Part shown: piece by piece, positions 26,996 to 37,044 of the stretch
Layout: every line of letters begins with the position of its first letter
How positions within the stretch are numbered: position 1 is the stretch's first letter
Origin: Schaalia canis
GTDB taxonomy: Bacteria > Actinomycetota > Actinomycetes > Actinomycetales > Actinomycetaceae
Reading direction: 5' to 3'
Assembly (NCBI RefSeq): GCF_003858455.1
Contig: NZ_RQZF01000003.1
Location: 1-64,000, forward strand
DNA: 64,000 nucleotides
Position numbers and translations under genes: made by a program
Notes under the pieces: model-generated
Seen by the model: only the letters and a program-made list of their open reading frames with translations
What the model was told of the DNA's origin: nothing
Database searches by the model: none

Positions 26996-27681
26996 TGATT
27001 CTCCTCTGCGTTTGCCGTGTCACTCACTGTGTGATGCATGTACTCTGCGGTGTCCTTCGACGCAGAGGTGTCGCAATGCTCATTGACGCATTCTTCAAGG
27101 CTCTCTGGCTCACGCAGGTAGTAGAGCGCTTGCGTCTGCGGGCAACGGTACAGGCCTGGAGTATCAGGCTCTTCTTTAAGGCGTACTCCGGCTTTTCCAA
27201 CCCACCCGATACGACGGGCAGGCATACCCGCTACGAGGGCGAAGGCGGGCACGTCAGAAGTCACCACTGCACCCGCCGCCACCAAAGCCCACGCTCCGAT
27301 GCGCACAGGGGCCACACAGACTGCACGGGCACCAATGGCGGCGCCCTCGTCAATCTGAACGCCGACGGGGAGCCAATCGGAGGGGCTCTTGAGTTCCCCA
27401 TCAGGGGTAATGGCGCGAGGATTATGGTCGTTGGTCAACACGACGCCGGGACCGATAAAAACCCCATCAGCCAAGTAGGCGGGTTCGTACACCAGGGCAT
27501 GATTTTGGATTTTACAGTTCTTTCCTAGATGGACTCCGACGCCAATGTAGGCACCTCGGCCCACAACGCAGTCTTCTCCGATCGTGGCATCTTCTCTGAC
27601 TTGAGCCAAGTGCCAGATGGTAGCGCTCGGGGCAATATCAGCCGATTCGGCCACATCAGCCGATGGGACGATTCGCGGCAT
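26992..27681 (-). CDS. Hexapeptide-repeat N-acetyltransferase (WbpD-like)
   Basis: The 229-residue protein is a left-handed beta-helix built from hexapeptide repeats: IAPSATIWHLAQVREDATIGEDCVVG, GVHLGKNCKIQNHALVY, VFIGPGVVLTNDHNPRAI. These match WbpD/WlbB, which acetylate the new 3-amino group on a UDP-sugar uronate using acetyl-CoA. A C-terminal tail (GLYRCPQTQALYYL then acidic) is extra. ATG 27681 is preceded by GAGGAG; starts at 27714 or 27795 are open but poorly supported. First gene of the second minus operon. Confidence 0.85.
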   Translation of the reverse strand: MPRIVPSADVAESADIAPSATIWHLAQVREDATIGEDCVVGRGAYIGVGVHLGKNCKIQNHALVYEPAYLADGVFIGPGVVLTNDHNPRAITPDGELKSPSDWLPVGVQIDEGAAIGARAVCVAPVRIGAWALVAAGAVVTSDVPAFALVAGMPARRIGWVGKAGVRLKEEPDTPGLYRCPQTQALYYLREPESLEECVNEHCDTSASKDTAEYMHHTVSDTANAEENQ

Positions 27682-27844
27682 AAAACTCTCCTCGATAAAG
27701 GGGATCTCCCTCATCACATTGCAGGATTCTGTCAAGGCTCCATTATTGACCACTTTATGTCCCCACAGGCAGGTTAAGGCTGCTGAAGTCCGCAATCTCG
27801 CTTTCTTTATCCTCCTGTTCAGGAAGTAATGCGATACTTAGGCT

Positions 27845-28519
27845 ATGAGCACTTTTGATGACACCTGGCTCGTTGTCCCCATGTACAACGAGGCTTGTGT
27901 CGTGGGTGAAGTGGTGGCTGAGCTGCGCACAATCTTCCCACATGTCGTATGTGTCGATGACGCATCTGAGGACAACTCAGTGCGTGAAGCCCTCAGTGCC
28001 GGAGCGCTCGTTCTCTCCCACCCGGTCAATCTCGGGCAGGGCGCGGCCTTACAAACAGGCTTTGACTGGGCCCTCATGCATCCGCAGTGCCGTTATGTCA
28101 TTACCTTCGATGCAGATGGGCAGCACTGCCTCTCAGACGCCCTTGCGATGCGTGAACGAGCCGAGGCATGCGACCTTGCTTTTGTTTTTGGCTCTCGTTT
28201 CCTTGACCACACCGCAGATACTGGGCTGCTCAAACAATGGGTGCTCAAGACTGCAGCAACATTTACTCGATGGCGGACTGGACTGGATGTGACAGATGCC
28301 CACAACGGACTGCGCCTCATTCGCCGTGATGCTCTCGAATCAGTCCGACTCAGCCAGGCACGGATGGCACACGCATCACAAATAGTGGCTCAATTGGCGG
28401 CGACAGGCCTGCCCTGGGAAGAACTCTCGGTCACTATCCACTACACCGACTATTCTCGGTCAAAGGGTCAGCCGCTTCTCAACTCCGTAAACATTCTCGT
28501 TGACTTGGCAATGAGGTGA
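27845..28519 (+). CDS. Polyprenyl-phosphate glycosyltransferase, DPM1-like GT2 (second copy)
   Basis: The 224-residue GT2 has TWLVVPMYNEACVVGEV, VVCVDDASEDNS, NLGQGAALQTGFDWAL and the catalytic FDADGQHCLSD, followed by VTDAHNGLRLIRR. It matches the polyprenyl-phosphate sugar synthase type and, like the copy at 15303, is followed directly by a DUF2304 gene. Divergent from the WbpD-like gene; the ~160-base gap must hold both promoters. The ribosome-binding site is weak. Confidence 0.83.
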   Translation: MSTFDDTWLVVPMYNEACVVGEVVAELRTIFPHVVCVDDASEDNSVREALSAGALVLSHPVNLGQGAALQTGFDWALMHPQCRYVITFDADGQHCLSDALAMRERAEACDLAFVFGSRFLDHTADTGLLKQWVLKTAATFTRWRTGLDVTDAHNGLRLIRRDALESVRLSQARMAHASQIVAQLAATGLPWEELSVTIHYTDYSRSKGQPLLNSVNILVDLAMR

Positions 28520-28523
28520 AGTC

Positions 28524-28940
28524 ATGACCCCCTACTGGCTCATCAAGCTTTTGCTGATTGGAAGTTTTATTTTCGTGACCATTATGCTGATGCGCCCTAT
28601 TCAATCCTCACGTGGTCTTGCCCTGAGGCGCCTTGGGGTTCTCATCATGCTGCTGGCATCGGTGTATGTGGTGATGGTTCCGAGCACACTGACTAAGCTC
28701 GCGCATCTCCTTGGAGTCGAGAAAGGAATCAACCTGCTGGTCTATGCTCTCGTCGTTGGATTCTTCGCCCTCATTGCTTCGTCCTATCGCAGAGAAGCCG
28801 CCCAGCAACGCCGTATAGAAGATCTTGCACGAGCCTTCGCATTACACACCCCCCGTTTCCCGTCAACTGATAGCCATTGCACATCGCAGAGCGCGGATCG
28901 GCCACACCTGGAAAATGAGCAGAGTAACTCCTCGACATAA
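28524..28940 (+). CDS. DUF2304-family small membrane protein (second copy)
   Basis: The 138-residue protein has three hydrophobic segments (LIKLLLIGSFIFVTIMLM, LGVLIMLLASVYVVMV, INLLVYALVVGFFALIAS) and a cytoplasmic basic helix (SYRREAAQQRRIEDLARAF), then a polar tail. It begins four bases after the GT2 stop. Same partnership as at 14950-16034, though with a different C-terminus and no strong coiled coil. Confidence 0.78.
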   Translation: MTPYWLIKLLLIGSFIFVTIMLMRPIQSSRGLALRRLGVLIMLLASVYVVMVPSTLTKLAHLLGVEKGINLLVYALVVGFFALIASSYRREAAQQRRIEDLARAFALHTPRFPSTDSHCTSQSADRPHLENEQSNSST

Positions 28941-29079
28941 CGTTCTTCTTCTGTCCTCTTTCGTCACGATCATCACACGGCGACGAAAAGAGCTTCCACG
29001 CTCAGAATATGGCCAATCGACTGCGTACTGAGGGCAATGTCTCTGCACTAAACGTCACCGATTTGTTACACTTCCAGCG

Positions 29080-30378
29080 ATGAGCACTCACGAGGTATCC
29101 CGTCACCTTCCTGTCACCCATGCGGCCACCCCTTATGGCCGTTTTGGTGCGCTGCATTCTGTCACCGCTTTTTTCATGTCTGTCGGACTATTCGTTTCGT
29201 CGACTGCGGGTTTCATCTACCGCGACATTTCGATGCAGATTGCGGGCAACTCGATCGACGCTTCAGCCTTCCTGAAGGATTCTCCTGACAGCTCCACTGC
29301 TCCAGAACTTCCTTCCGACGCCTTTGAAGGACGCGCAATCAACATTTTGATTGCCAATATTGATTCCCGCTACGACCAAGGAACAGATGAGTACGGGGAC
29401 GTTGACGAAATCGATACAATCCACAGCGATGCCACAATGGTCGCCCACATCTCGGCAGACCGCACGCGTATCCAATTTGTCTCAATTCCACGCGATCTCG
29501 TCACTGACATCCCTTCGTGCATTAATGCCAATAATATCGAGACCTCTCCCTACACAGGTATGTTCAACTCATCCTTCACCACGGGCGCGGTCACCGATAA
29601 TACGGCCGCGGGTATCGCCTGCACCCAACGGGCAACTGAATACCTGACAGGTCTGAGCATCGATGCATTTGTTTTGACAGACTTCCGTGGCTTTACCGGC
29701 ATGGTTAATGCTCTTGGTGGAATCTGGTACTACTTCGACGAGCCCGTCAATGACGATGCTCTTGAACTGTACATCCCTGAGGGCTGCATGAAACTTAACG
29801 GCCCCACGGCATTGGCCTTCTCTCGTGCGCGTTACGGAGTGGGGGACGGTTCCGACCTTAGCCGTATTGGACGCCAACAAAAGCTGGTGGCTGCAATGCT
29901 TCGAGAGCTCTTCTCGAAGAATTTCGTCACCGAGTTTCCCTCCGTTCTTAGTTTCGTCAAATCCTCGCTTGAGGCCGTGAAAACCTCACCTAACCTCTCA
30001 GATCTCAACACAGACATGGGTTTGTTGTTATCACTGTCGAAGCTCGAACGCGCCAATATCCAGCTCATGACCATGCCGATCATGCAGCATCCCGACGATC
30101 TCAACCGTGTCCTCGCCTCTGAATATGAGGCTGAAAACATTTGGCGCGCTCTACGTAACGATGAGCCATTCCCTGCAGGGGCAACCTATACTGATGGGAA
30201 TGGTCAAGAGGTCACGGTCCCAGAGACTTTGCCTTCTCAATCCTCCGCTTCTGCAGAGGGGACAACATCTTCCGCCGAAGAAACGCCAGAAGCTCCCCTC
30301 GAGAATCCGGTTGAGGAGTCTCTAACAACTGAAACTGAACCTTCTGTTCCAATTCCCGAGTGCCCCCCAAAGTCCTGA
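29080..30378 (+). CDS. LytR-CpsA-Psr (LCP) family glycopolymer transferase
   Basis: LCP proteins move polyprenyl-linked glycopolymers onto peptidoglycan outside the cell. The 432-residue protein has a short cytoplasmic N-terminus, one membrane segment at about residues 25-48, and an LCP domain (INILIANIDSRYD, HSDATMVAHISADRTRIQFVSIPRDLV, LTDFRGFTGMVNALGGIWYYF, GPTALAFSRARYG). The usual KINAAY segment is replaced by a Cys-containing stretch. The tail from ~375 is Ser/Glu/Pro-rich and disordered. The next LCP gene starts 12 bases later. Confidence 0.92.
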   Translation: MSTHEVSRHLPVTHAATPYGRFGALHSVTAFFMSVGLFVSSTAGFIYRDISMQIAGNSIDASAFLKDSPDSSTAPELPSDAFEGRAINILIANIDSRYDQGTDEYGDVDEIDTIHSDATMVAHISADRTRIQFVSIPRDLVTDIPSCINANNIETSPYTGMFNSSFTTGAVTDNTAAGIACTQRATEYLTGLSIDAFVLTDFRGFTGMVNALGGIWYYFDEPVNDDALELYIPEGCMKLNGPTALAFSRARYGVGDGSDLSRIGRQQKLVAAMLRELFSKNFVTEFPSVLSFVKSSLEAVKTSPNLSDLNTDMGLLLSLSKLERANIQLMTMPIMQHPDDLNRVLASEYEAENIWRALRNDEPFPAGATYTDGNGQEVTVPETLPSQSSASAEGTTSSAEETPEAPLENPVEESLTTETEPSVPIPECPPKS

Positions 30379-30390
30379 CTGGAATGCAGA

Positions 30391-31965
30391 ATGACGCATT
30401 TTGATCCCCCTTCTTTCCCGCCGCCGGGCGGAAAACGAGCGACTGCGCGTCCTTCTGCTGAATCGGAGGGCTCACCAGGATTATCTGACTCCTCATCGGT
30501 GTCACGTTCGGCCTCATCTTCCCGAAGTTACCCTCCAAGAGAATCAGGCGCTCGTCGTTTGTCCCAACGAGGCTTCGCACCGGACCTTCAACAGGAGGAG
30601 CGCGACCTTTCGGAACATTCCGATTACGCGGTTTTTCTTCCCATTTATCCCCCACGTCAACAGCGCCCCCAAGGCCCTTCTGCGAGTGTCTCTCCCTCCC
30701 ATACACGCAATGCCAACCTTGCTGACTCTCCTCACACCCCTGAGCGCCGATCTCTACTACGCGGGCCAGAACCTCAAGGTGCAGGAAGGTTGACGGAGCA
30801 CCCGCAGCAGCCACGGCCCCAACAACCCCCCAGTTTCCTTCCTCAGGGCCGTCTCGAAGAGTTGAACGCCCGGCCGCGTGGAAGGCCTTCGTCGCCTGCT
30901 TCCTCGGGGGCTGATGCACACCGGATAGCACGTTCATCGGAAACTGCTCATTTTCGGCCAGTTGCACCGAGCAGCGAGGGTTTCCAACCTCCTCGTCGCG
31001 GCTTCGGTGCTACCGCGCGTGAACCACGGCCTCGCCGCCGACGCTTCCGCTTTTCCTTCCCTATCCTTCTCCTCCTCGCAGCCCTCATTGCCTGGCCGCT
31101 GTTCCTCATCATCGACGCGAACAATAACCTCCGACGCATTGATGCTCTGAGCGGAAACGCTGATACTCCCGGCACGACCTATCTGCTTGCTGGCTCCGAC
31201 TCACGTGAAGACGGCGCTGTACTAGACGGTGCTGAAGGCAAGCGATCTGACTCCATCATGCTCGTGCACGTCGCCGAGAATGGGCAGGCCAGCATGGTGT
31301 CGATTCCTCGCGATACCTGGGTGGAAATTCCCGGATACGGCAGCAATAAGATCAACGCTGCCTACTCGTTCGAAGGTCCTTCACTGCTTGTGGCAACCGT
31401 TGAGCAGCTCGCCGGGCTGACCATTGACCACTATCTCGAGATCGGCATGGGCGGGGTTGGCAACATCGTTGACGCCCTCGGAGGTGTCGAGCTCTGTTTG
31501 GATATGGACGTCCATGACGACTACTCCGGCCTCGTGTGGACATCCGGGTGCCATGTATCGGATGGCCCCACCGCCTTAGCTTTTGCCCGTATGCGTTACT
31601 CTGATCCCCTTGGTGACATTGGGCGAGCCGAGCGTCAACGGCAGGTTGTGTCCAAGACGGTCAAAAGTGCACTGTCTCCGGCAACACTCATTAACCCTCT
31701 TTCTGCCTTTAGGCTCGAGCGAGCAGGGGCTAGTGCTCTCACTGTCGATCCAGATACCTCGTCAGTGGATATTGCTCGCCTTGCCTCGGCCTTCCGCCAA
31801 GCAAATACTGAAGATCGCACAGGAACACCGCCTATTGCCTCCCTCGCCTATGAGACAGAGGCTGGGGTTGCGGTTCTTCTCGTGGATGATACGGCGCCCA
31901 GCTTCTTTGAATCCCTGAGAAATGGAACACTCACTCCTGCGGATTTCAAGCAGGAGTTCTTGTAG
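30391..31965 (+). CDS. LytR-CpsA-Psr (LCP) family glycopolymer transferase with long disordered N-terminus
   Basis: The 524-residue protein begins with ~220 residues of low-complexity, Pro/Arg/Ser-rich cytoplasmic sequence, then an Arg stretch and one membrane segment (FPILLLLAALIAWPLFLII). The LCP domain follows with TYLLAGSDSRED, RSDSIMLVHVAENGQASMVSIPRDTWVEIPGYGSNKINAAY (split here as two adjoining motifs), LGGVELCLDMDV and GPTALAFARMRYSDPLGDIGR. It keeps the canonical arginines and aspartates, unlike its upstream neighbour. The N-terminal tail could be a phosphorylation or scaffold region, which is inference. Confidence 0.93.
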   Translation: MTHFDPPSFPPPGGKRATARPSAESEGSPGLSDSSSVSRSASSSRSYPPRESGARRLSQRGFAPDLQQEERDLSEHSDYAVFLPIYPPRQQRPQGPSASVSPSHTRNANLADSPHTPERRSLLRGPEPQGAGRLTEHPQQPRPQQPPSFLPQGRLEELNARPRGRPSSPASSGADAHRIARSSETAHFRPVAPSSEGFQPPRRGFGATAREPRPRRRRFRFSFPILLLLAALIAWPLFLIIDANNNLRRIDALSGNADTPGTTYLLAGSDSREDGAVLDGAEGKRSDSIMLVHVAENGQASMVSIPRDTWVEIPGYGSNKINAAYSFEGPSLLVATVEQLAGLTIDHYLEIGMGGVGNIVDALGGVELCLDMDVHDDYSGLVWTSGCHVSDGPTALAFARMRYSDPLGDIGRAERQRQVVSKTVKSALSPATLINPLSAFRLERAGASALTVDPDTSSVDIARLASAFRQANTEDRTGTPPIASLAYETEAGVAVLLVDDTAPSFFESLRNGTLTPADFKQEFL

Positions 31966-31984
31966 TCCCCTGTTATCAACAGGT

Positions 31985-32023
31985 GTGGCGGTAGTCTCCG
32001 GGGAATACCAGGGCTACCGCCGC
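31985..32023. terminator. Hairpin between LCP gene and galE (convergent)
   Basis: GTGGCGGTAG (31985-31994) pairs with CTACCGCCGC (32014-32023), with one mismatch. It sits in the 126-base gap between converging genes. Confidence 0.6.
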
Positions 32024-32091
32024 ACTTATTGTCTTAGCGATCCTCATGTCTGACGGCACGTTCTACCGACCAGATCGTTAGACTCGTGTTT

Positions 32092-33078
<987 letters not shown>

Positions 33079-33144
33079 GGTCACAACTTTACGCTCTTTT
33101 GATGGGCGTGGTCATCCCGCGTTCCGCCCTCTCCGTCCTATTTT

Positions 33145-33178
33145 TCGCGAGTGGTCGCTTCGAACTGACCACTCGCGA
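33145..33178. repeat. Palindromic element copy 2
   Basis: Outer arms TCGCGAGTGGTC are perfect, but the inner arms differ (CGCTT left, AACTG right), so the centre does not pair. It lies between the galE start and the purE stop. Confidence 0.95.
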
Positions 33179-33282
33179 TAAATACTCAGGGGACGGCAAG
33201 GAAACATTCAGCTAAGAGGGCCCCGCAGGCCCGCCCTCTCCCTCAGAAAAAGAACACGCAAGGCGCGACACAAAGGCGTCTC

Positions 33283-33840
33283 TCAGGAGGAAAGCTGTGC
33301 CGCGAGCGCTGCTCTCTTGTCCATCGCCGCCTGGCGCAGCTCGCTTTGGAAGGCGCGCATCTTTTCGCGTAGCTTCTCGGCGGCCTCGCCCTCGCCGGCT
33401 GCGAGGATACGCGCGGCCAGCAGACCCGCATTGCGCGCGCCCCCGACCGATACCGTCGCTACGGGCACTCCGGCGGGCATCTGCACAATGGAAAGCAGCG
33501 AATCCATGCCGTCGAGGTATTTCAGCGGGACAGGCACACCAATCACCGGCAGTTCGGTGAGCGAAGCGAGCATGCCGGGCAGGTGGGCGGCGCCGCCAGC
33601 GCCGGCGATGATGACGCGTAGCCCGCGGGCTGCGGCCTCGCGGCCGTAGGCGACCATGTCTTCAGGCATCCGGTGGGCGGAAATGACGCCAATCTCTGCG
33701 TCAATGCCGAATTCGGCGAGGGCTTCGGCGGCAGCTTTCATGGTGGGCCAGTCAGAATCTGACCCCATGACGATGCCGACCAGTGGCTGTGAGCCAGTCG
33801 CTGTGAGTTCAGGTTCAACAAAGCTGGGGCTGGTGGTCAT
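33283..33840 (-). CDS. purE: N5-carboxyaminoimidazole ribonucleotide mutase
   Basis: PurE converts N5-CAIR to CAIR in purine synthesis. The 185-residue protein has [29 protein letters not shown] (catalytic His), [17 protein letters not shown] and [22 protein letters not shown], all diagnostic. ATG 33840 follows AGGAG at five bases; an upstream in-frame ATG at 33864 would place that site inside the gene. purK lies just upstream on the same strand, the usual pairing. Confidence 0.96.
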   Translation of the reverse strand: MTTSPSFVEPELTATGSQPLVGIVMGSDSDWPTMKAAAEALAEFGIDAEIGVISAHRMPEDMVAYGREAAARGLRVIIAGAGGAAHLPGMLASLTELPVIGVPVPLKYLDGMDSLLSIVQMPAGVPVATVSVGGARNAGLLAARILAAGEGEAAEKLREKMRAFQSELRQAAMDKRAALAAQLSS

Positions 33841-33955
33841 CGTTTCTCCTATTGGGACGGCCAAAGGGGGGGTTGGCGGGTTTAGAAGAGGTCATATCCA
33901 GTGTGATGCTTGGTGGAATGCGCTGCTGGATGAAGCGCGCATGGTCCAGGGGCGG

Positions 33956-35122
33956 TTAGGGCCTTTCCTGTACCCCTGCGAGGGCGTCAAGCGCCGAGTG
34001 GGCGGTTGTACGCGACCACTCGAGGGAATCAGAGCAGACGGTGACGTGGCCGAGCTTGCGGCCGGGGCGCACTTCCTTGCCGTACAGGTGGATCTTCGCT
34101 GCGGGAGCGGCTTGCATGGCTGCGGCAAGGCCACAGGAGGGGTCTTCGTGGGCGCTGCCTAAGAGGTTGACCATGACGGCCACGGGAGTTCGCATGGCGG
34201 TGTCCCCTAGTGGCAGGTCGAGGACGGCTCGCAGGTGCTGCTCGAATTGGCTGGTGACAGCTCCGTCAATGGTCCAGTGTCCGGAGTTGTGGGGGCGCAT
34301 AGCGAGCTCATTGACGAGCAGGCGTGGTTGCCCATCCTCGCCGGGAGCGACGAACATTTCAACGGCGAGAACGCCGGTAACGTCAAGCTTGCGAGCGATA
34401 GTGGCGGCGATGTCTTGAGCCTGCTGAGCCAGTTCTTCGGTGAGGTTAGGAGCTGGGGCTGTCACGACGGCACAGACGCCGTCTTTCTGTTCGGTTTGTG
34501 CGACGGGCCATGAGCGAACCTCACCGGAGGGGCGTCGGGCAAGGAGTGCTGCGACCTCGCCGGTGAAGGGGACGCGGGCTTCCGCAAGAAGCGGGCCGCC
34601 AACGGCAAGCCAGTCATTGGCGCCGGTGGCGTCATTGACGAGGCGCACGCCGCGCCCGTCGTAGCCGCCGCGCGGGGTTTTCACGATGATGGGCCAGCCG
34701 TGAGTCTCACCGAAGGCGTGGAGATCTTCGGGGGTGTCGATGCGGGCCCATGCGGGGCATGGGATGTCGAGCTCGGTCAGTCGGGCGCGCATAGCGAGTT
34801 TGTCTTGAGCGTAAAGGAGGGCGTCCCGATGGGGATGGATGGGGAGTTGTTCGGCGCAGGCGTCAAAAGTTTCGCCTGGGATGTGTTCGTGTTCGAAGGT
34901 GAGGACGTCGGCTTCTGCGATGATCTGGGCGAGTGTGTTGATGTCGGTGGGGGCGCCTGCGGGGGCATTGACGATGACTTGTCCAGCTGATCCATTCGTT
35001 GCTTCAACGAGTGCGCGCAATTCAATGCCGAGGGCGATCGCGCTTTCTTGCATCATGCGGGCAAGTTGGCCGCCTCCGATGACGGCGACAACAGGGCGGG
35101 GGCTGGGTTTTGCGGCATCCAC
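33956..35122 (-). CDS. purK: N5-carboxyaminoimidazole ribonucleotide synthase
   Basis: PurK carboxylates AIR with ATP and bicarbonate. The 388-residue ATP-grasp enzyme has VVAVIGGGQLARMMQESAI, LTFEHEHIP, AQDKLAMRARL, IVKTPRGGYDGRGVRLV and VNELAMRPHNSGHWTIDG (metal-binding Glu and Asn). Length is usual. It precedes purE in the transcript, with about 115 bases between stop and purE start. Confidence 0.96.
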   Translation of the reverse strand: MDAAKPSPRPVVAVIGGGQLARMMQESAIALGIELRALVEATNGSAGQVIVNAPAGAPTDINTLAQIIAEADVLTFEHEHIPGETFDACAEQLPIHPHRDALLYAQDKLAMRARLTELDIPCPAWARIDTPEDLHAFGETHGWPIIVKTPRGGYDGRGVRLVNDATGANDWLAVGGPLLAEARVPFTGEVAALLARRPSGEVRSWPVAQTEQKDGVCAVVTAPAPNLTEELAQQAQDIAATIARKLDVTGVLAVEMFVAPGEDGQPRLLVNELAMRPHNSGHWTIDGAVTSQFEQHLRAVLDLPLGDTAMRTPVAVMVNLLGSAHEDPSCGLAAAMQAAPAAKIHLYGKEVRPGRKLGHVTVCSDSLEWSRTTAHSALDALAGVQERP

Positions 35123-35458
35123 CCTTTAAACCTAGCTGCAGCGCGCATGCTCACGCACGCATGTTCACCGAGTGGAAACCGGGCGGAAGGGCGAAACGCA
35201 CTTTGAGGCGCCAGCATGCCTACGCTGCTGCTTCCTTCCGTCTCCCCTGCGGCCGCGCCCAAACCCAAGCCCACAAAATTTGTCTGACACGCGAGTGGTC
35301 AGTTCAAACTGACCACTCGCGAAAAATACTCAGGGAACGTACAGCTGACGGTGAAGAAATGGCCTCTCAGAACTATGAGATGAAGTCCCAATCATCGAAG
35401 GGCAAGCTGGTGTCAGAATCCACCTCTGCTGCGCAGGAGAGTTGCCCCTACGCTCTGT
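35123..35458. other. Gap between purK and histidine kinase
   Basis: No supported gene. It holds the promoter side of purK and one palindromic element (35290-35321). A short + strand frame starting at 35359 runs antisense into the kinase end and is not convincing. Confidence 0.6.
35290..35321. repeat. Palindromic element copy 3
   Basis: A near-perfect copy of the AG variant: CGCGAGTGGTCAGTT, centre CA, then AACTGACCACTCGCG. It lies between the purK start and the kinase stop. Confidence 0.95.
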
Positions 35459-36784
35459 TTAGAAACGGCGACTGCGCCGCCCCGTGGAAACGAGTGGGCC
35501 CTCAGGCATCACTCGATCGGGACGCAACGATGCTGGAATCGCCGCAAGGGAGATCGTAAAGATCGGCGGTGAGTTCTGCGCGAGCTCCAGGCGCCCACCC
35601 ATTCCAGAGGTGAGGTCGCGCGCAAGGGCTAAGCCAATACCGCTGGAGCCGTGCCCCGATACCCCATACTCAAATAGTTCAGCCACCAGATTTTCAGCAA
35701 CGCCTTCACCCTCGTCAGAGACGTCGATCATCACGCCCCGCTTGTTGGCACTTCGGCGCGCCACCACACGGGTTGTACCGGCGCCGTATCGCAGGGAGTT
35801 TTCTATAAGGGTTGCCAGGACCTGCCCCAGCTTGGGAGCGTCAGCGAGGACGGGAAGATCGGCCTCGTCGGTGAAGATTAATTCGCGTCCAGCGCGTTCG
35901 AAAGCCTCCTCCCATTCTTCACGTTGAGCGTTCAGAATCTCAATAATGTGGATGGCTTCGGTGTTACCGCCCGTGCGCGCTGACGCATCCAAAAGCTCAG
36001 TAACAACGGTAGTGAGACGCTCAACCTGTTCAAGACAACTAGCTGCTTCGGTGCGCACTTCCTCTTCTGAGCTGATCATTTCGATCTCTTCAAGCCGCAT
36101 CGACAGTGCCGTCAACGGCGTGCGCAATTGATGGGAGGCGTCGGCAGCAAATTGGCGTTCGGCAGCAAGCCTGCCAGCCATACGTTCAGCTGTTCGAGCG
36201 AGCTCTTCTTGAACAAGGTCAATCTCTTCAATGCCGCAGGGTTTGACGCGCGCGCGTACCTGCCCTGAGCCGATCTGCTCGGCCTGAGCGGCCAGGTAGA
36301 TGAGTGGGGCGGACAGGCGTCGCGCCAAGCGTGAAGCCATCAGCCATCCCACGCCAAGAGAAGTCGCCATACCGCCAAGGAACATTCCAAAGACCATCAG
36401 TACCTTACTGATGGACTTTTGCGCCGAAACCTCCATATGAACGGCGGTCCCACTTGCCGAGGAGGTAAATGCAATGAGTTTTCGGCCAGTTACTTCACTT
36501 CCCACGGCGTAGACCCGCCCGCCGGGGATAGAAACGCGGGCGTGTGCCTCGGCTTGGTTTTTAGAAAACGGCGTTGCCCATGCGTCAATCAGGCTGATGG
36601 GTACGTCAGTGGAGTTTTGGAGGCGGCGATCAACGGCGCGTAGGAGGGATTCTGCGCGTGCTTCGAGTGCGGCTTGATCGTTGTGCCATACGACGATCGA
36701 GGCAGCGATTGCGCCGGGCACACCCAGAAGGAGCGCAACGACTGTGACGGTCGTGAGGATCATGTGGACGGCGCGTTTACGCAC
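35459..36784 (-). CDS. Two-component sensor histidine kinase
   Basis: The 441-residue membrane kinase has a first segment (MILTTVTVVALLLGVPGAIAASIVV), an extracellular loop of ~100 residues, a second segment (VFGMFLGGMATSLGVGWLM) and a HAMP-like linker. Then follow the H-box FAADASHQLRTPLTAL, N-box LATLIENSLRYGAG, and G-boxes DVSDEGEGVAENL and GSSGIGLALARDL. GTG 36784 has GGAGGTGA upstream, which decides the start. Its partner regulator lies upstream, separated by ~260 bases and a hairpin. The stimulus is unknown. Confidence 0.92.
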   Translation of the reverse strand: MRKRAVHMILTTVTVVALLLGVPGAIAASIVVWHNDQAALEARAESLLRAVDRRLQNSTDVPISLIDAWATPFSKNQAEAHARVSIPGGRVYAVGSEVTGRKLIAFTSSASGTAVHMEVSAQKSISKVLMVFGMFLGGMATSLGVGWLMASRLARRLSAPLIYLAAQAEQIGSGQVRARVKPCGIEEIDLVQEELARTAERMAGRLAAERQFAADASHQLRTPLTALSMRLEEIEMISSEEEVRTEAASCLEQVERLTTVVTELLDASARTGGNTEAIHIIEILNAQREEWEEAFERAGRELIFTDEADLPVLADAPKLGQVLATLIENSLRYGAGTTRVVARRSANKRGVMIDVSDEGEGVAENLVAELFEYGVSGHGSSGIGLALARDLTSGMGGRLELAQNSPPIFTISLAAIPASLRPDRVMPEGPLVSTGRRSRRF

Positions 36785-36956
36785 GTTGGTCACCTCCGAT
36801 AGTGGGGCGAGGCCATTGCCGGCCAAGATTAGCAGTCAGCAAAGAGCGCAAGAGCGAGGGATGGTTTCTCTGCATGCTTGCCACCAGTGGTGCGCGCGAC
36901 GCTCTGGGAAGGTGGGGGTGATTCCCAACGTGTGGCGGGCATCGTTGCTGACGAGA

Positions 36957-36994
36957 ATCCCCCGGTTGGAGGCGCAGTGCCTCTGCCGGGGGAT
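36957..36994. terminator. Strong hairpin between response regulator and kinase
   Basis: ATCCCCCGG pairs with CCGGGGGAT, with an inner GAGGC/GCCTC stem. It lies ~50 bases after the regulator stop and ~170 bases before the kinase start on the minus strand. It may attenuate kinase transcription. There is no T run. Confidence 0.55.
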
Positions 36995-37044
36995 GTCTCA
37001 GGTGCGGATACATCGCGTGGAGTGGTTGTCGTTGCTGGTATCCG

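Noticed and set aside
34008-34025. Half-arm-like sequence inside purK
   Set aside because: Only one arm is present and it ends in CTCGAG rather than CTCGCG; no inverted partner nearby.
35359-35559. Short + strand frame between purK and the kinase gene
   Set aside because: It overlaps the 3' end of a clear histidine kinase gene in antisense and has no recognisable domain or good ribosome-binding site.
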